Source of the DNA: Symsagittifera roscoffensis
Lineage: Eukaryota > Xenacoelomorpha > Acoela > Convolutidae
Assembly: GCF_963678635.1 (NCBI RefSeq)
Contig: NC_087070.1
Span: forward strand, 34,971,109 to 35,035,108
Length of the DNA stretch: 64,000 nt
Direction: 5' to 3'
In this document: positions 1-13,000 of the stretch, one piece after another
Numbering within the stretch: the first letter of the stretch is position 1
Layout: each line of letters opens with the position of its first letter
Program-made: the position numbers and the translations under genes
The notes under the pieces: model-generated
What the model was told of the DNA's origin: nothing
Seen by the model: the letters and a program-made list of their open reading frames with translations, nothing else
The model's database searches: none

Positions 1-3000
1 GTTAATAGCGCGAAATATATCGCGCGTTAATTGTCCCGAATTGGCCAAAATGGCAATCTTTAAACCCCCCATAACTCTACGAAAAACGATCACAGATGAA
101 ATATCTTTTCAAATTCGAGCTTAGGACAACAATACCCTTCGAATGATATAAAAAGATTCCGTCAAAAATGGCTAGTTAAAAAGTCGAAATTTGTCTGAAG
201 AAAAAAAAACCCACCCCGAGCACAAATATTCCGTTACTTTCGTATCGAATGTCGGAACAATAATATGAGAGCGGTCACTCGATTGACATGAAATTTCTTT
301 CAAAAAAGCTAGGAAAAACTGCTTTGAAATTTATGAATTTGGTCTAGCTTCGAGCGAGAAACGCGATCGAGCAATGATCGTTTTATAAGTTAATTACTTT
401 GGCCAAAATAATTGATTAGAACAAAAAGGCAAAATAATAGAACAAAAATTAAAAAATCTTTTCGAAAAACTCTCAAATCTTTCGAAAAAAATGTTATTTA
501 CGTTAATTCGCCAAAATTGAATTTTTATAATCGGAGAGCGCAATTTGACGTCCTTTAGGCCAAGACATTCAATTGAACTTGGGAAGAAATCCGAAGTCAA
601 ACCGCAAAAAAATCAAAACTGGGTGATTAAATTTTTAGTCTTTGAAACTAAAGCCGAAAAAATAAATCAGCACAATCTAGATCAACTTTACGTTCACTGA
701 CATTTCAAAAGCGAAACATACCCAAACAAAATAAAACAGAGAACACAAACATCAACACAATGGCGTCAAAATTCAACGCTATATGCGAAACAGAAATAAA
801 AAATATAAATGTTCGGAAGATGATGTGTCTAATAAAAAATGAAATAATTAAAAGAAATTCTGAAGAAATTGTCGGCTATAAAATCGAGAAAAATCTGTTC
901 GCAATTTTTAGAAAATTCAATTACCTGAAACATCAGAAATGTTCAAATTACAAGACTCCATGCATTTCAAACTCATAATTGACAAATGAAAATGATAAGA
1001 AAAAATTAACTTTCGGTCGAAAACTAATGATCGAAAATCTTCAAAAATTTCCAGGAAAATCCACCATAAATCTTGCCAGCGAGCAAACCGCATGTACACC
1101 AGGAACAAATATATTATGAAAAGACGCCATCCATTGCTTGCTATAGACTAAGATCAAAATGGAAGAGATAAATGAAAAAAAAATTAAGAAACTTGCATAT
1201 AAAATTATCAAACAATTGCCACAAAGAATTCAAAGAAAACCTAAAAAATCTGAAAGCCTATGGAACACAGAGACGAAACAGAGCTTTGCGCTACATGCGG
1301 TACAAAACAATATCGCATAATAAAATATAAAATAGAAAATGAGACGGAAGCAACTAAGTCGAAGAAATAATTTTTGAAAATTCGAAAAACAACAGCTGAA
1401 ATTCCATATATTTGTTCGAATGATCTTCGGTTTGCGAAAAACATGTCAAGTAACACGGGAACTAACACTATCTAAGCATCCAGAAGTTTTTTTTTCAAGA
1501 TTTGCTTTTCCATATTGATTTTTGTTTTTAGCAAGCAGTGGATAGTACCTTTCGATAATCCCAGATGTTTCTAGTGTACATGCGATTTTGTTGCTTCCAA
1601 GACTACTATACAATACCATGGTTGCTTGCAAGACCTTTTGAGAAGCCCATTTGTTCCTAGTGGATTTGCGGTTTGATTGCTTTCAAGACTACTTTTCGCA
1701 ATTTTTAGAGAAACCAATTGACTAAACATAAGAAGCGTTCAAGCTTCACAAGCTCTATTCATTTTTTCTCAAAAGATGGAAACGATAAGAAAAAAAAAGT
1801 TTCATTCAAAAATCATGATCAAAAATTTCAAAGCTTACCCAGAAATTTAACTTAAAACCTTGAACCTCGTAAGCAAGCAAACCGCATGTACATCAGGAAC
1901 ATATGTGACTATCAAAAAGCAATATCTTTGATAATATTGATGCACATGGGTTAATTTTAAGGGCATTCATAGTTTTTTTTATAGTTTTTCTGCATTTTTT
2001 GTGGCAATTTTTTGAAAATTTTCTAATCAATCTTTTTAAGAAGTTTTTAAGATTTACTTTTCCATAATGATCTCGTTTTTAGCAAGCAAATGATAATACC
2101 ATTTGATAATTCTTTATGTTCCTAATGAACATGCTGTTTGATTGCTTTCAAAATTGCTTTTTGCCATATTTAAAGAAATAAATTACCAAAAACAGGTTCA
2201 AGCCACACAAACTCCATTAATTTCTTTCTCATAAGTAATAGATTCGAAATTATATTTTGAAACAAAAATTGAAATTCCCTAAATTTGATCAAATATCTTC
2301 AAATTGAAAAAATTATGTCAGACAACACTAAAATCATCACTCAAAAATCGATCAAAATCGTTAACCGAGCGGCAACTAAGCCGACAATTCAAGGGTAAAC
2401 GATAGTTGAGCGAAAAAAATGATTTCACAAAAATTTTGGACTATAATATTTTGAAATTCAAAGTTTTACGCTCTATTCTCTGAAACACACAAAAGCATAA
2501 CAATCTAATTTGCAGTTGAATCGACGTAAAATGAGGCAACCAGGTCGCTAGGGCAAAAATCCAAACTAATAACGCGGAAAAAAAATAGCATTATAAGTTG
2601 TACAAAAGAAAAACTGGTAAATTTTCAAACTGCAGCGTGACTTTCAATTAGACTTGAAAATGCTTTAATCAGTTTAAAAATTTTGATGCTTTGAAGAAAA
2701 AAATTCACGCTGTGGAAAGTGGGCCAATAAAAATTTCTTGCCATCAAAAAAAAATACAAGTTCCGACCGAGACTCTATACCTAAATCTTATGTTCCAAAA
2801 GTGTTTACTTCTGGACCGAAAGAGGGGCTTGAACAACTTTGGTTTAAAAGAACCAAAAAAAGCTCAATTTCTTACAGATCTTAAGAAGCAAAGCTGTCCC
2901 CGTATCAAAGCATCTTCGTATCAACTTCATATTTGGGAGTATGTACGTGGGTTAACTTCATTGGCTTTCTAGTTATTATGGACTTTCTGCAAACCTATTT

Positions 3001-4189
3001 AAGGCAATTATTTGAGAAGTTCGTATGCAAGTTTTTTTATATTTTAAAAAGATAAGCTTCTCCATATTGATCTTTAATTTTAGCAAGCAAAAGATAGTGC
3101 CTTTGATAAACTACGAATGGGTAAATTTCTTATTCCTCTGCAATAAGATACTTGCAGCGTAGACGTTTATCTCGCCTTTTCCGTTTTCGTAATTGGAGAG
3201 CGCAACCTCCAATTGTTAGCAGATGAATTTAAATTCAACCGAAAGAGTGCGTATTAACCTAAGTGTAATCATAAATGCATGAATATGTATGAGTATACAT
3301 CTGTAGTTGTAAGAGAATTTGAGTAACTGCTTGAAAAAAAAACAAGCAAAAAACAATTCAAGACTTTTATAAGTGAAAATTACCCTTGGTTCAATCTTTG
3401 TCAATTATAAAAAGAGAAAGGTTGAAACTAATTAATTCAAGAAAGCAAAAAACTATTTCAGCTGTCTCCACAGAGGAATAGAGCTTTCAAAATGCATTAA
3501 TATTCATGCAGGGTGTGATTTCTAGATACAACTACAATAAATTAGATTTATTTCAATCAGAAAGCAAATAAATTAACTACTTTGTCATAATTAATGCTGC
3601 ACTTAAGATCTGACAGAACTTGAAATTATACAATTTTTTCTCATCGCACAAATAGCACCAATCTCTGAAATCGCTCAAGAATCAAATCGCATCAGATGAA
3701 AATAAAAAATTTATACATGCTTTTCACAAAAAATCGATATGCGTCAAAAAAGAACACACTTGGTGATGAACACTTAGCTCAAAAGGTTAATTTTCAATAT
3801 TTTTTTGATCTAATCTAAATTAAAATTTAGAAATTATTTCAAACTAAAAGTCTCCTATCACAAAAACGCACCATAAATTTTTCAACTTCTTCCAGGTATT
3901 TATTACAAGCATTATCTGTTATCCAAAAAAAAACAACGACGTCAATCTATAGATAGGAGACACAAATATTTACATACTATTGATTCTTAAATGTAAATGA
4001 ATACAAAACTGGATAACTACCCGGCCATATCTACAAGCACAAAATGTTTAAGCCATTCATATCAATTTATTATAGCGAATATTAGTTCTCTCCGTCCTAC
4101 TATATGCTCTGGGTATAAAACAAGCATCAAATTACTAACGTCGATTAAAGCATGTCCCTACTGACAAAGATAGCCAATCGAAGATTGGA

Positions 4190-4600
4190 AAGGAGTAATG
4201 AACGCAAGTAAACAAAAAAAACGCTGACTTTCTTGAAAAAATCTCAACTTTCGAACTTCATCAAAAATAGACGCCCTTTAAGCTCTTTGAATTTATAGAA
4301 CAATTTATGATTTGCGCTTTTTTGATAACATGAACCCAAATTGAGAAAACTGGATCAATAGGTTAAGTTTCTTATTCCGCTGGGAAATCTAAAAATTAAA
4401 TTCCACTTTTGAAACTAGAAATCGTTAACTTTTTTGCGCCATTTGCACGTTCGTATTTAGACAGTGCTATTTAAGTCACTTTCAGCAGATGAATTCAATT
4501 GATCTCAAAAGTGCATATATACATAAGTGCATATTTTTTTTTACTGAAATGACTTTTTCCTGAAAAAATTGAACAAAAAAAATCAGCGAGACCTATATAA
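4190..4600 (+). repeat. Dispersed repeat, copy 1 (second copy 6,410-6,800)
   Basis: This stretch and 6,410-6,800 align by eye over about 400 bases. Shared phrases in the same order include 'aatgaacgcaa', 'aaatctcaactttcgaa', 'gaacactggatcaatagg'-like text, 'ttattccgctgg' and a closing 'gacctat'. Part of the same sequence recurs near 3,115-3,240. Identity looks moderate (roughly 70-80% by eye), so these are old copies of an unidentified repeat. No terminal inverted repeats or coding capacity were found. Confidence 0.55.
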
Positions 4601-4828
4601 GAGTCTTCACTACGTTCATTACTCTTACAAATCTTTTGCGACATGGCACTGTTTTCAAACTCAAAATGACCATAAATAGAGAAAAAAGTAGTCGCACATG
4701 AATTCTCTTAAGTGATTAAATTGTTGGATCAAGCGATAAAATTAAATTAGCATTTGTTATATATATAAATTCGAAATTTCAATATAATAGATGTAGACAT
4801 TCGGTTGATCCAACAGTTTGATTCGAGT

Positions 4829-5254
4829 TACGTGCAAACATCCGATAAGTCTAACATTTGAAAAAGGGAAAATACAGCAAGTGTCCGAAAAACATGTTTT
4901 TCTGACCGAATTTGAAATAAGAACCTCGCCAAACTTGTCCAATACTGAGCCAAATTATATCAAGAAAGACCTATAGAAGTTGATTCGGTTTATATCAAGA
5001 AGGCCTATAAAAGTTAATTCTTAGTTCTCTATAATTCCTTTTTTACAGGGGGTGTACGTCCACTTTCTAAAATGCATTTGAATAGCCGGTTGAAAACATA
5101 TCTCTCATTGTTTCCATAAGAAAACTTCAAAAAGCAAATAAAGTTAAATAGAAACCGACTTATTGGACGATTTCAACTCGCAACTTTGCGACAGCGATGT
5201 CATATTATTACATTTCTGTGATTTCCGATGATTGCACTATCGGATGTTTGCACG
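4829..5254. mobile_element. Possible small inverted-repeat DNA element (about 0.43 kb)
   Basis: A 17-base sequence, CGTGCAAACATCCGATA, near 4,830-4,848 reappears as its exact reverse complement near 5,236-5,252. These could be terminal inverted repeats of a non-autonomous DNA transposon. The interior has no coding capacity. I could not define a target-site duplication, so ends and family remain open. Confidence 0.4.
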
Positions 5255-6409
5255 AGTTTTTCAGAAACCAACAAGTGAAAAAACCATACGGAGAACGATT
5301 TTTGTCCTTGGTTTCCAATCGTTCTTCAGATTTGTAATGCTTCTCATCTTCTCATCCTCCGAACTCGCTGATCAAATCTGGTAAATTTTGATTTTGGTGG
5401 TCCGCTTAATAGTTGTATCGTTGCAAGTACGCATCGTACCTCCTAGCTCGTCGGTGTCTCCAGCCCTCGCTAAAAATACAAAACTTATTTTACTATTTTA
5501 CTATTAAAACATCAGGCACAAAAAAACACCGAATTGTTACTCTTTTAAAGATTTAAAATGAGCATTTCAGAACCGTTAAATTAATCTTTATCAAAAACTA
5601 ATTTTTTTCAATGAAAATTAAAAAAAAAAAGAAATTTTCAATAAACGAAAGCATTGGGAACAAAAAATCAGTTTGAAAACACGACTTATCACACTACTTT
5701 TGTTTATATGTCAGCATACTCAGACTCCTACTAGTTTTGCGCAAAACTAAAATCGAAAAACGGTCAATTTAAAAATTTACTTTTTGTAAGGCCATAAATA
5801 TTTTCTCAACAAAAAGATAGGCCACAAACCACAGAAATTTCCCTCCACAGAAATTTTCGAAGGCAGTAAGAAAATGAACCAAGATTAAAAGCAAGTAGAT
5901 GTGTATGCAGGCCACAGAGGAGTTGAGCGATCTTGCCATTGGTACCATTTTTTTTTTCAAAATCGGTTACGCAGTGTTTGGGAAAAACAAACTTTTCCGA
6001 GTTATGAAAAAATTACCAAAGCGTTTCAAAAATAATAAAAGAAAACAGACAGTTGAAAAATGTCAATGAACGCAAGTTAACAAAAAAATACTAGCAACTC
6101 GAATATTAGCAAGTCCTTGGCAGTTATATATAAGTAGCCTTAGGATTACTTTGTCTCGTTTGGGATTTTTTTTCTTTTGCTGAAGTAATTTTTTTGGACA
6201 AAATTATGTGGAAGAATTATCTGCAATGACAAAATTATCTGAAGTCTGCGAAATTTTTTAATGAGCACGATCAAAACACGCTAAATATATCTCAAAAAAG
6301 ACTAATTGACTCATTTCAAATGGCACTATTTTACTTTCAAAATAAACAACGCTATGATGAACTTTCGAAACCAATAGTACTGCAACAACCTAGCCAAGGG
6401 ACAGTTTGA

Positions 6410-6800
6410 AAAAGGTCAATGAACGCAATTTAACAGCAAAAACTGACATTTTTTTTGCAAAATCTCAACTTTCGAATTTCCAAGAAAAAATAGATGGATA
6501 AAGCTCTATGAATTTCAAGAATAACTTCTGATTGACAGTTTTTTGATGAAAATTAACCCAATTTAAGAACACTGGATCAATAGGTAAATTTTTTATTTCG
6601 CTGGAACATCTGATGACAAATTTTTACTTTCGAAACTAAAAGTAGTGGAGTTTGCCTCCCTTTTCACAAAAGATGTGAACTGAATTTTTTTTAAAAGCAA
6701 AGTCAAACAGCGAAAAAGTAAGTTTGAGCCTGAACAAATTTAAATTTTAAAGCTTTCCCTGAAAAAAAATCATCGCGACCTATTTACGAGGAACTTAAAA
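6410..6800 (+). repeat. Dispersed repeat, copy 2 (matches 4,190-4,600)
   Basis: Second copy of the repeat at 4,190-4,600, ending just downstream of the LITAF terminal exon. It probably lies within or next to that gene's 3' UTR and carries the only AATAAA-like hexamer (minus strand, 6,597-6,592) I noticed there. Confidence 0.5.
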
Positions 6801-6908
6801 TCTAATTCAGGATTCTACCCGTTGGTTGAGAAGCGATCGTGCTTTTTTTGCTGTTGTTGTTGTTTACTGCATGATTGCGGTTGTATGCTTGATTGAATGA
6901 TTGCAAGC

Positions 6909-7088
6909 TCACAGTGCGCTGTGAGTTCCAATGGAGGCGTTGCAGTTGGGACAGGTGTGGTAGGCATCTTTGCACTGGTCCACACAGAAGGGGATGAGAC
7001 AGCAGCCCAGGTCACAGCCCACACAACACAGACCCAGACACAACAGCCATGCCAGGGTGCCAGTCTCGTAATGTACATTAGTGCTCAC
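6909..7088 (-). CDS. LITAF gene, terminal coding exon
   Basis: Reverse strand, acceptor 'ggttgcag' then 59 codons and TGA. It encodes the membrane-dipping Cys-rich helix (LCLGLCCVGCDLGCCLIPFC) and the final HTCPNC zinc motif. This is the most conserved part of the family and the exon that makes the assignment certain. Confidence 0.93.
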   Translation of the reverse strand: MSTNVHYETGTLAWLLCLGLCCVGCDLGCCLIPFCVDQCKDAYHTCPNCNASIGTHSAL

Positions 7089-10000
7089 CTGCAACCACTT
7101 CATTGTTAGCAAACATTAAGAGCAATAACCAGAAAATACACCACTAATAAATCCCAAAACAAGTTATTCCACAGAGGCTATTCGGAGCTTTGCGCAAACA
7201 TCGCATTGTAAGCTTGCGGAGCGAAAATGACAGGGAAGCCATATGGGCGAAATTACATCTACTAAAATTATATTACGAACAATATTATTACATTATATAG
7301 CGTTAAAAAGATAACGAGAAACAACCAAAAGCTTAAGAAAGCATTTACAAAAACTTATCGAGTGGCAGCTAAGCCGACAATACTTGGATAGAAACCAGTT
7401 GAGCCGAAAACGAAATTGTTGTCACGAAAATTTTTGAGCTTTAAGGTACACCCTTGGTAATTAAAGGATATAACCTCATTTTTTTTCAAGCAATGCAATA
7501 TAAGGTGTCTAATCCGATATAAGAAAAAGCTTTAATCATTAAGTCGAATAGAAGATAAATAAATTATACAAGATCAGGTTGGGTAAATTTCCCAAATTAC
7601 AGGAATAAACCAAAAAAACTTTTAATTATAATGAAAATTACTCAAATCACAAAAATCCGCGCTGCGAGAACAAGGCCAACAAAAAATTACGCAGAAAAAC
7701 GAAGGGCCGACGTTTTTCAAACGGAAAATATTTTCAATTTTGCAAAATAAACAGGACCAATGATTCTTTTAGACACAAGGTTTAAAAAGAAAAAAATTAT
7801 ACCGATTTGGTAACGCTTGTTAATCGGAAGCGTGATCTAATTAAAACTCATAAGCTAAGAAAACTCAAGCATGAAGACGAACAATTTTATTTTTTATTTT
7901 CTAACAGATGCACAAAATAATTACACAGAGTCGAAGCTGAGCTTCGAACAACTTGCGACTCAAAAAAGAATGAATATAATTACAAGCAAACTAAAAGGCA
8001 ATAAACAAAAGTTAAAAAAACGTTCACAACTTTTTTTATCAAAGAAAGTTATAAAAATTGCGAAATAGGACAAAAAATTCCTAATGACCTACACCATTAG
8101 AAACTTTACAAAGAGCTTTCAAAATGCTAAAAAAAACAAGTATTCTGCGAGATTTAAGCTGACAAACATAAGCAGACACGAAAGTCTAAAAGTATCGAAA
8201 AATTTCAGTTTCCACAAAAAAGCAGGTCCTGACTGGACTCGAACTTCTGGGAGGTGTCGTCTAAAAGTCAATTTCAAATAACGGTAAAAATAGTTTTTTC
8301 CGAAAATCATAGTTTTAGATTTGGGAGGATACTTCGAGAAAAGTCAAGAAGTAAAAAAAAACGGTCATAAAATCAAAATTTAGGCTTTACCGAAAGCCAT
8401 AACTTATTGATTTTCCAAAAATATTTGACACAGAAACTTGCACTTCGCATACACCAGCAAAAATATGATCGATAACGCTACTGCGAAAAACTGAATGAGT
8501 AAAATTTTGAGTCAACAAAAATTCTTAATTGGCAGACGCCAATTATGAGTCTACATAATTGCTGAGTGACGCAAGCCAATTATGACGCATTAGCAGTACA
8601 AGTCAATTTGAAAAAAAAAATTTACCAACTAACATGCCTCAATTTAACTAGTATACGAAAAAGTTCATGAAAGCATCCGATCCTGCCCAGTTTCGAACCA
8701 TCTTATTTTGTTGCAGGTCTCCTTTCCTATCTCTACGCTACAAATCCATGACACCTTGAAGCTAAAAGGCTATTCGCAATATAATAGTCTCTGTTAAGAT
8801 CCTTAGCATTGGCTGTACTTAGGAGTTGGTTATTGATCAAAATGATGCGTATTGATCAAAATGATGGTTATTCAGCATTGGCTGTACTTAGGAGTTGGTT
8901 AATGATCAAAATGATGCGTATTGATCAAAATGATGCATACCAACAATATTTGCGACTTAGGTGTTGGAAAAAAGGGAGTTCATACTATCACACAAGCTTT
9001 GCTTGTGAAAAGACGAACCTTTTCGGAGAAAACCTTTACAACTAATCAAATACCTGTGCCAGCCTACTCTTCAGCGTTTATTACCAAAAGACTGCCTAAA
9101 AATGATGTTGATGATGACAAGAAAAAGAATGCTTCCGACTAGGCATTTTTAAGACATGCCCTATGATTCATCATCAACATCGAAACTTGTTACTTTTGTA
9201 CATTTATCATAAATTCAAGGATGCAGTTTGAAAAATGAGGAAATATCCACAGAGGCGAAGTTGCACTTCGCATGCAAAAGCGAAATATGAGCGATAACGC
9301 TACTGAGAAAAACTGAACGCGTAAACTTTAAGTCTACAAAAATTCTTAATTGACAGACGCCAATTATGAGTCTATATAATTGCTGAGTGACGCAAGCCAA
9401 TTATGACGCATACGCAATACCAGTCATTTTGAAAAAAAAAATTACCAAGTAACATGTCTCAATTTAAAGAGCGGACGCACTTAACTAGTATACGAAAAAG
9501 TTCACTAAAAACATCTCGTGATGAAGTAGATAATTTTGTTGTTGTTGCTCAATTAAAAAACGAGTGACCAATTTAATTTTGGAATCTCTCCCAGAAACAT
9601 GTTTTTTTTTCAAACTTGAATGGGTAGCAGTTTATTCGCGGAGGATTTTTACAACATGTTGCCTTGATTAAACCTTTGATATCAGATTGAGTTGTGTTTC
9701 AAGAAGTCACAAGTTTAAAAAACGGAAAAGAAATCAATACATTGACTTTTCTGAAGGCCATAACTTTTTTGTTAGAAAAACTGGAAGTGAGCGCTTAAAC
9801 AGACGAGCTTCGGTCAACCCTTTCTCTCTTTATTGAACCAAAATTTCAGGTTTTTGATGGTAGTTTTCAAGACAATTAGTAAAAAACTGCTAAAAACAGT
9901 TTTTGACTTTTCGAAAACTGCTTAAAAAATGACTTTTCCGAGGGTCAGAATTAGTTGTGTAAAAAAGAACTTGAGCGTTGCCAAATTATCGGGGGACCTT

Positions 10001-13000
10001 CCCACAACCTTTGCTATACATTGAACCCAAAATCTCAGATTTGAGTGGGTAGTTAGCGAGAAAATGAAACCAAGAAACAAGAATTTGGGTCAAAAATTTC
10101 CCCACAAACTTTTTCGAGGCTGTAGAAAAAGGGGTAAGGTAAAAAGAGACTGGGGGAGTATGCAGGCACACAGGGGAGTGGCCGGAATTCCCATTGGTAC
10201 TACTCTTTTGAAAATCGGTAAAAAAACGTTTTAGAGAAAAACGAAAAATTTCGATAGCGTCTCAAAAAAGAAAATAAAAAATACTCGATCCCATATATTT
10301 TCATAATACCTGTTTTTTTTTCAAACGAGAACTAAAGGTCAGCTAAAGCTGGAAAAACTTGTTTGATAACATTTGAAATTTTTGTATTGATGAGGAAGGA
10401 CAAGGGTGTTTTCAAAAACAGACCTATAGCAAAGAAAAGTAAATCCCAATTTAATGACTTCAAAATCTGTTAATTCCAACAATTAATTCATTTTTTTTAA
10501 AAATGAATCGATTACAAGAATTTGTTAGGTTGAAAGATGACAAAATGTAGCCCATTAGATTTGGGTGGGTAGTTTTCGAGAGAAGTCAAGTTTCAAAAAC
10601 GGTTAAAAAAATCGAAAACTTGAGTCTTCCGATGGTCATAACTTTACGTGGAAAAAATTGGGCGTAACCACTTATACAGTGGAGCTTCCCACAAGCCGTT
10701 CTTCACACTCAAACTAATATCTCAGATTCAGGAGGGAAGTTTTAGAGAAAATTCAAAAAGTTTCAAAAAAACAGTCAAAAAATCTACTTTTCCGAAAGTC
10801 ATAACTTTATGTGTTAAAATATTTGGGCGTAACCGGGGATGAAAGAGAACTTCCCACAACCTTTTCTACCTATTGAAATCAAAATCTTAGATTTGGGAGG
10901 GTAGTTTTCGAGAAAAGTTAAAAAGTTTGAAAAAACTACCAAAAAATCGAAAATAAGAATTTTCGGAGGGTCATAACTTTTGTGTAAGAAAATTAGGCGT
11001 AGTCGTTTGTGCAGCGGAGCTTCCCACAACCCATTTTACTCACTGAAACCGAAACGTCAGATTTGGGATAGTAGTTATCGAGAAAAATTGAAAAGTTTCA
11101 AAAAATGGTCAAAACATCGTAAATTTGACTTTTCCGAGGGTCATAACTTTTTGTGTGAACAAGTTTGAGCGTAACCGTTAAAACAAGGGAGCCTTCTTCA
11201 AACCTTCCGTTCAATTAAAAATAAAAACTCAGATTTGGGAGGGTAGTATTTGAGAGAAGTTTTAAAAATGGTCAAAAAATCGAAAAAAAAATGACTATTT
11301 ATAGGGCCGTATTTATTGTGTAAAAAAATTTAGGCAAAGCCGCTTATGCAAGGGAGCTTACCACAACCTTTTCTATCCATTGAACCCAAAATCTCAGATC
11401 TGAATAGGTAGTTTTCGAGAAAAAAAAATTCCAAAAAAATTGGGTCAAAAATTCCCCCCACAAACTTTTTCGAAGGCTGTAGAAAGTGGCGTAAGGTCCC
11501 GAGAGACTGGGGAAGTATGCAGGCACACAGGAGAGTGGCCGGAATTCACAGGAGAGTGGCCGGAATTCCCATTGGTACTACTCTTTTGAAATTCAGTAGA
11601 ATAGTTTTTAAGAAAAACGAAAGTTTTCCAGAGCGTTTAAAAAAAACCGATACCACACATTTTCATAATACGCGTTTTTATCAAACATGAATTTGTAATA
11701 TAATAGTTTGTGTTAATATCCTTAGCATTGACTGAACACATTTTGTCGCAACAATATTTGTATCGCAACAATATTTGTATCGCAACAATATTTGCGACTT
11801 AGGTTGAAAAAAAGAGAGTTCATACTATGACACAAGCTTTGCTTGTGTAAATTTCCTTAGCATTCGCTGTACTTAATAGCTGGTTATTGATCTAAATGAA
11901 CACATTTTGTCGCAACAAAATTTGGGACTTAGGTAGGAAAAAAGAGTTCATACTATACCACAAGCTTTGCTTGTGTAAATTTCCTTAGCATTGGCTGTAC
12001 TTAATAGCTGGTTATTGATCAAAATGAACACAATTTGTGGCAAAAATATTTGCGTCGCAACAATATTTGAGACTTAGGCTGGAAAAAAAAGAGTTCATAC
12101 TATAACACAAGCTTTGCTTGAGTAAAAAATGCAGTTTAAAAAATGAAAAGTTGTTGGAGTTTTAAGCCAAAGCAGTATCGTACCCGCTCTAATGTGAGCT
12201 AGGTTCCCAATTGCAACTCAGCAGCTGAATAAATTCTTCACAAAAAGTCGACAATCATTCGGTTTGTTTCTAAGCTGTTCCCGCTGAAGTGAGCTGGATT
12301 TACCTGAAACTTTGGAAGGCATCAGAAAAGAACTTTCCACCTCAGAAAAGATCACCACCAGAAAAGATATTTTATAGCAATAATTGGCTCATTGTATCAG
12401 TAAATACTCGCATTTTTTCTTATCTAAGACATCATAGCCACTTCCAATTAACACTGATTGGCTTCTGAAACTCAAACTCCTCCATAAGTTGGTATGTATT
12501 CTTATCAAATAGGTTTTATTTTCAAACTGAAAAATCGAATCAATTCTCAATTCAGGTTTGTTTTGATGACTGAAAATCATTTTCAAGATCCACCACATTA
12601 CTACTGCGCATTGAAATATGCATTTTATGGCTGTAAAAGAAGCATCCTATTACAACACGAGATCCGCTACCGTAAAAAATTCTATGCCTTCGAAAACTTC
12701 TTTTCAACTCATGACTTTGCGTCGCTTCACAATTGTGCTCAAGAGACAACATCGCTCAAGAGTTTATATGAATTGAGGATTTGTTACATCCGAACTACGC
12801 TTTACATCTATACTATAAATAAGGTCCAACTGATCCATCCAATATGAAGTGATAAGACTTACATATGCGTGACAGTGTTGACAATTGACCTGTGCAGAGT
12901 AGGAGCCCAGGCTTCTGTTCACGCCGTAAGCGTTCGGAGACATCACTGCCACATTTACGGTAGTAGCATGAGGCTGACTTTGGCCCGGATATGGGGCCAC

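Larger units (their letters stand above)
1..6900. other. AT-rich non-coding flank downstream of the LITAF gene, full of dispersed repeats
   Basis: I see no credible gene in this stretch; the short open frames have no recognisable composition or domains. It is AT-rich with many A and T runs and holds degenerate dispersed repeats. One family has the phrases 'tttagcaagca' and 'gtgcctttgataa' near 1,528, 2,070 and 3,080, with partly inverted copies around 1,083, 1,645 and 1,870. Another is the pair at 4,190-4,600 and 6,410-6,800, listed separately. It lies 3' of the minus-strand LITAF gene, so its right edge should hold that gene's 3' UTR. A possible AATAAA lies on the minus strand at 6,597-6,592, about 310 bases past the stop codon; this is weak. 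Confidence 0.6.
7089..12862. other. LITAF intron 2 (5.8 kb), repeat-filled
   Basis: No gene is seen inside. It contains tRNA-like relics at 8,222-8,270 and 8,690-8,715, a duplicated block (8,440-8,680 and 9,255-9,520), a tandem repeat with a short hairpin (8,800-9,010 and 11,690-12,130), and an array of ~165-bp units (9,540-11,600). The 117-codon open frame at 12,494-12,847 has no recognisable domain and overlaps the splice donor region on the other strand, so I do not call it a gene. Confidence 0.7.

Noticed and set aside
6897-7109. Plus-strand open frame over LITAF exon 3
   Set aside because: It is the antisense shadow of the conserved Cys-rich LITAF exon.
8222-8270. tRNA gene
   Set aside because: Only a T-arm-like segment; no acceptor stem, D-arm or anticodon arm can be formed.
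8800-12130. CRISPR-like repeat-spacer array
   Set aside because: Repeats are long, degenerate and contiguous, without uniform spacers, in eukaryotic DNA; no cas genes.
12494-12847. 117-codon plus-strand open frame in LITAF intron 2
   Set aside because: No recognisable domain, low-complexity-free but random-looking composition, and it runs up to the antisense side of the exon 2 donor; nothing supports expression.
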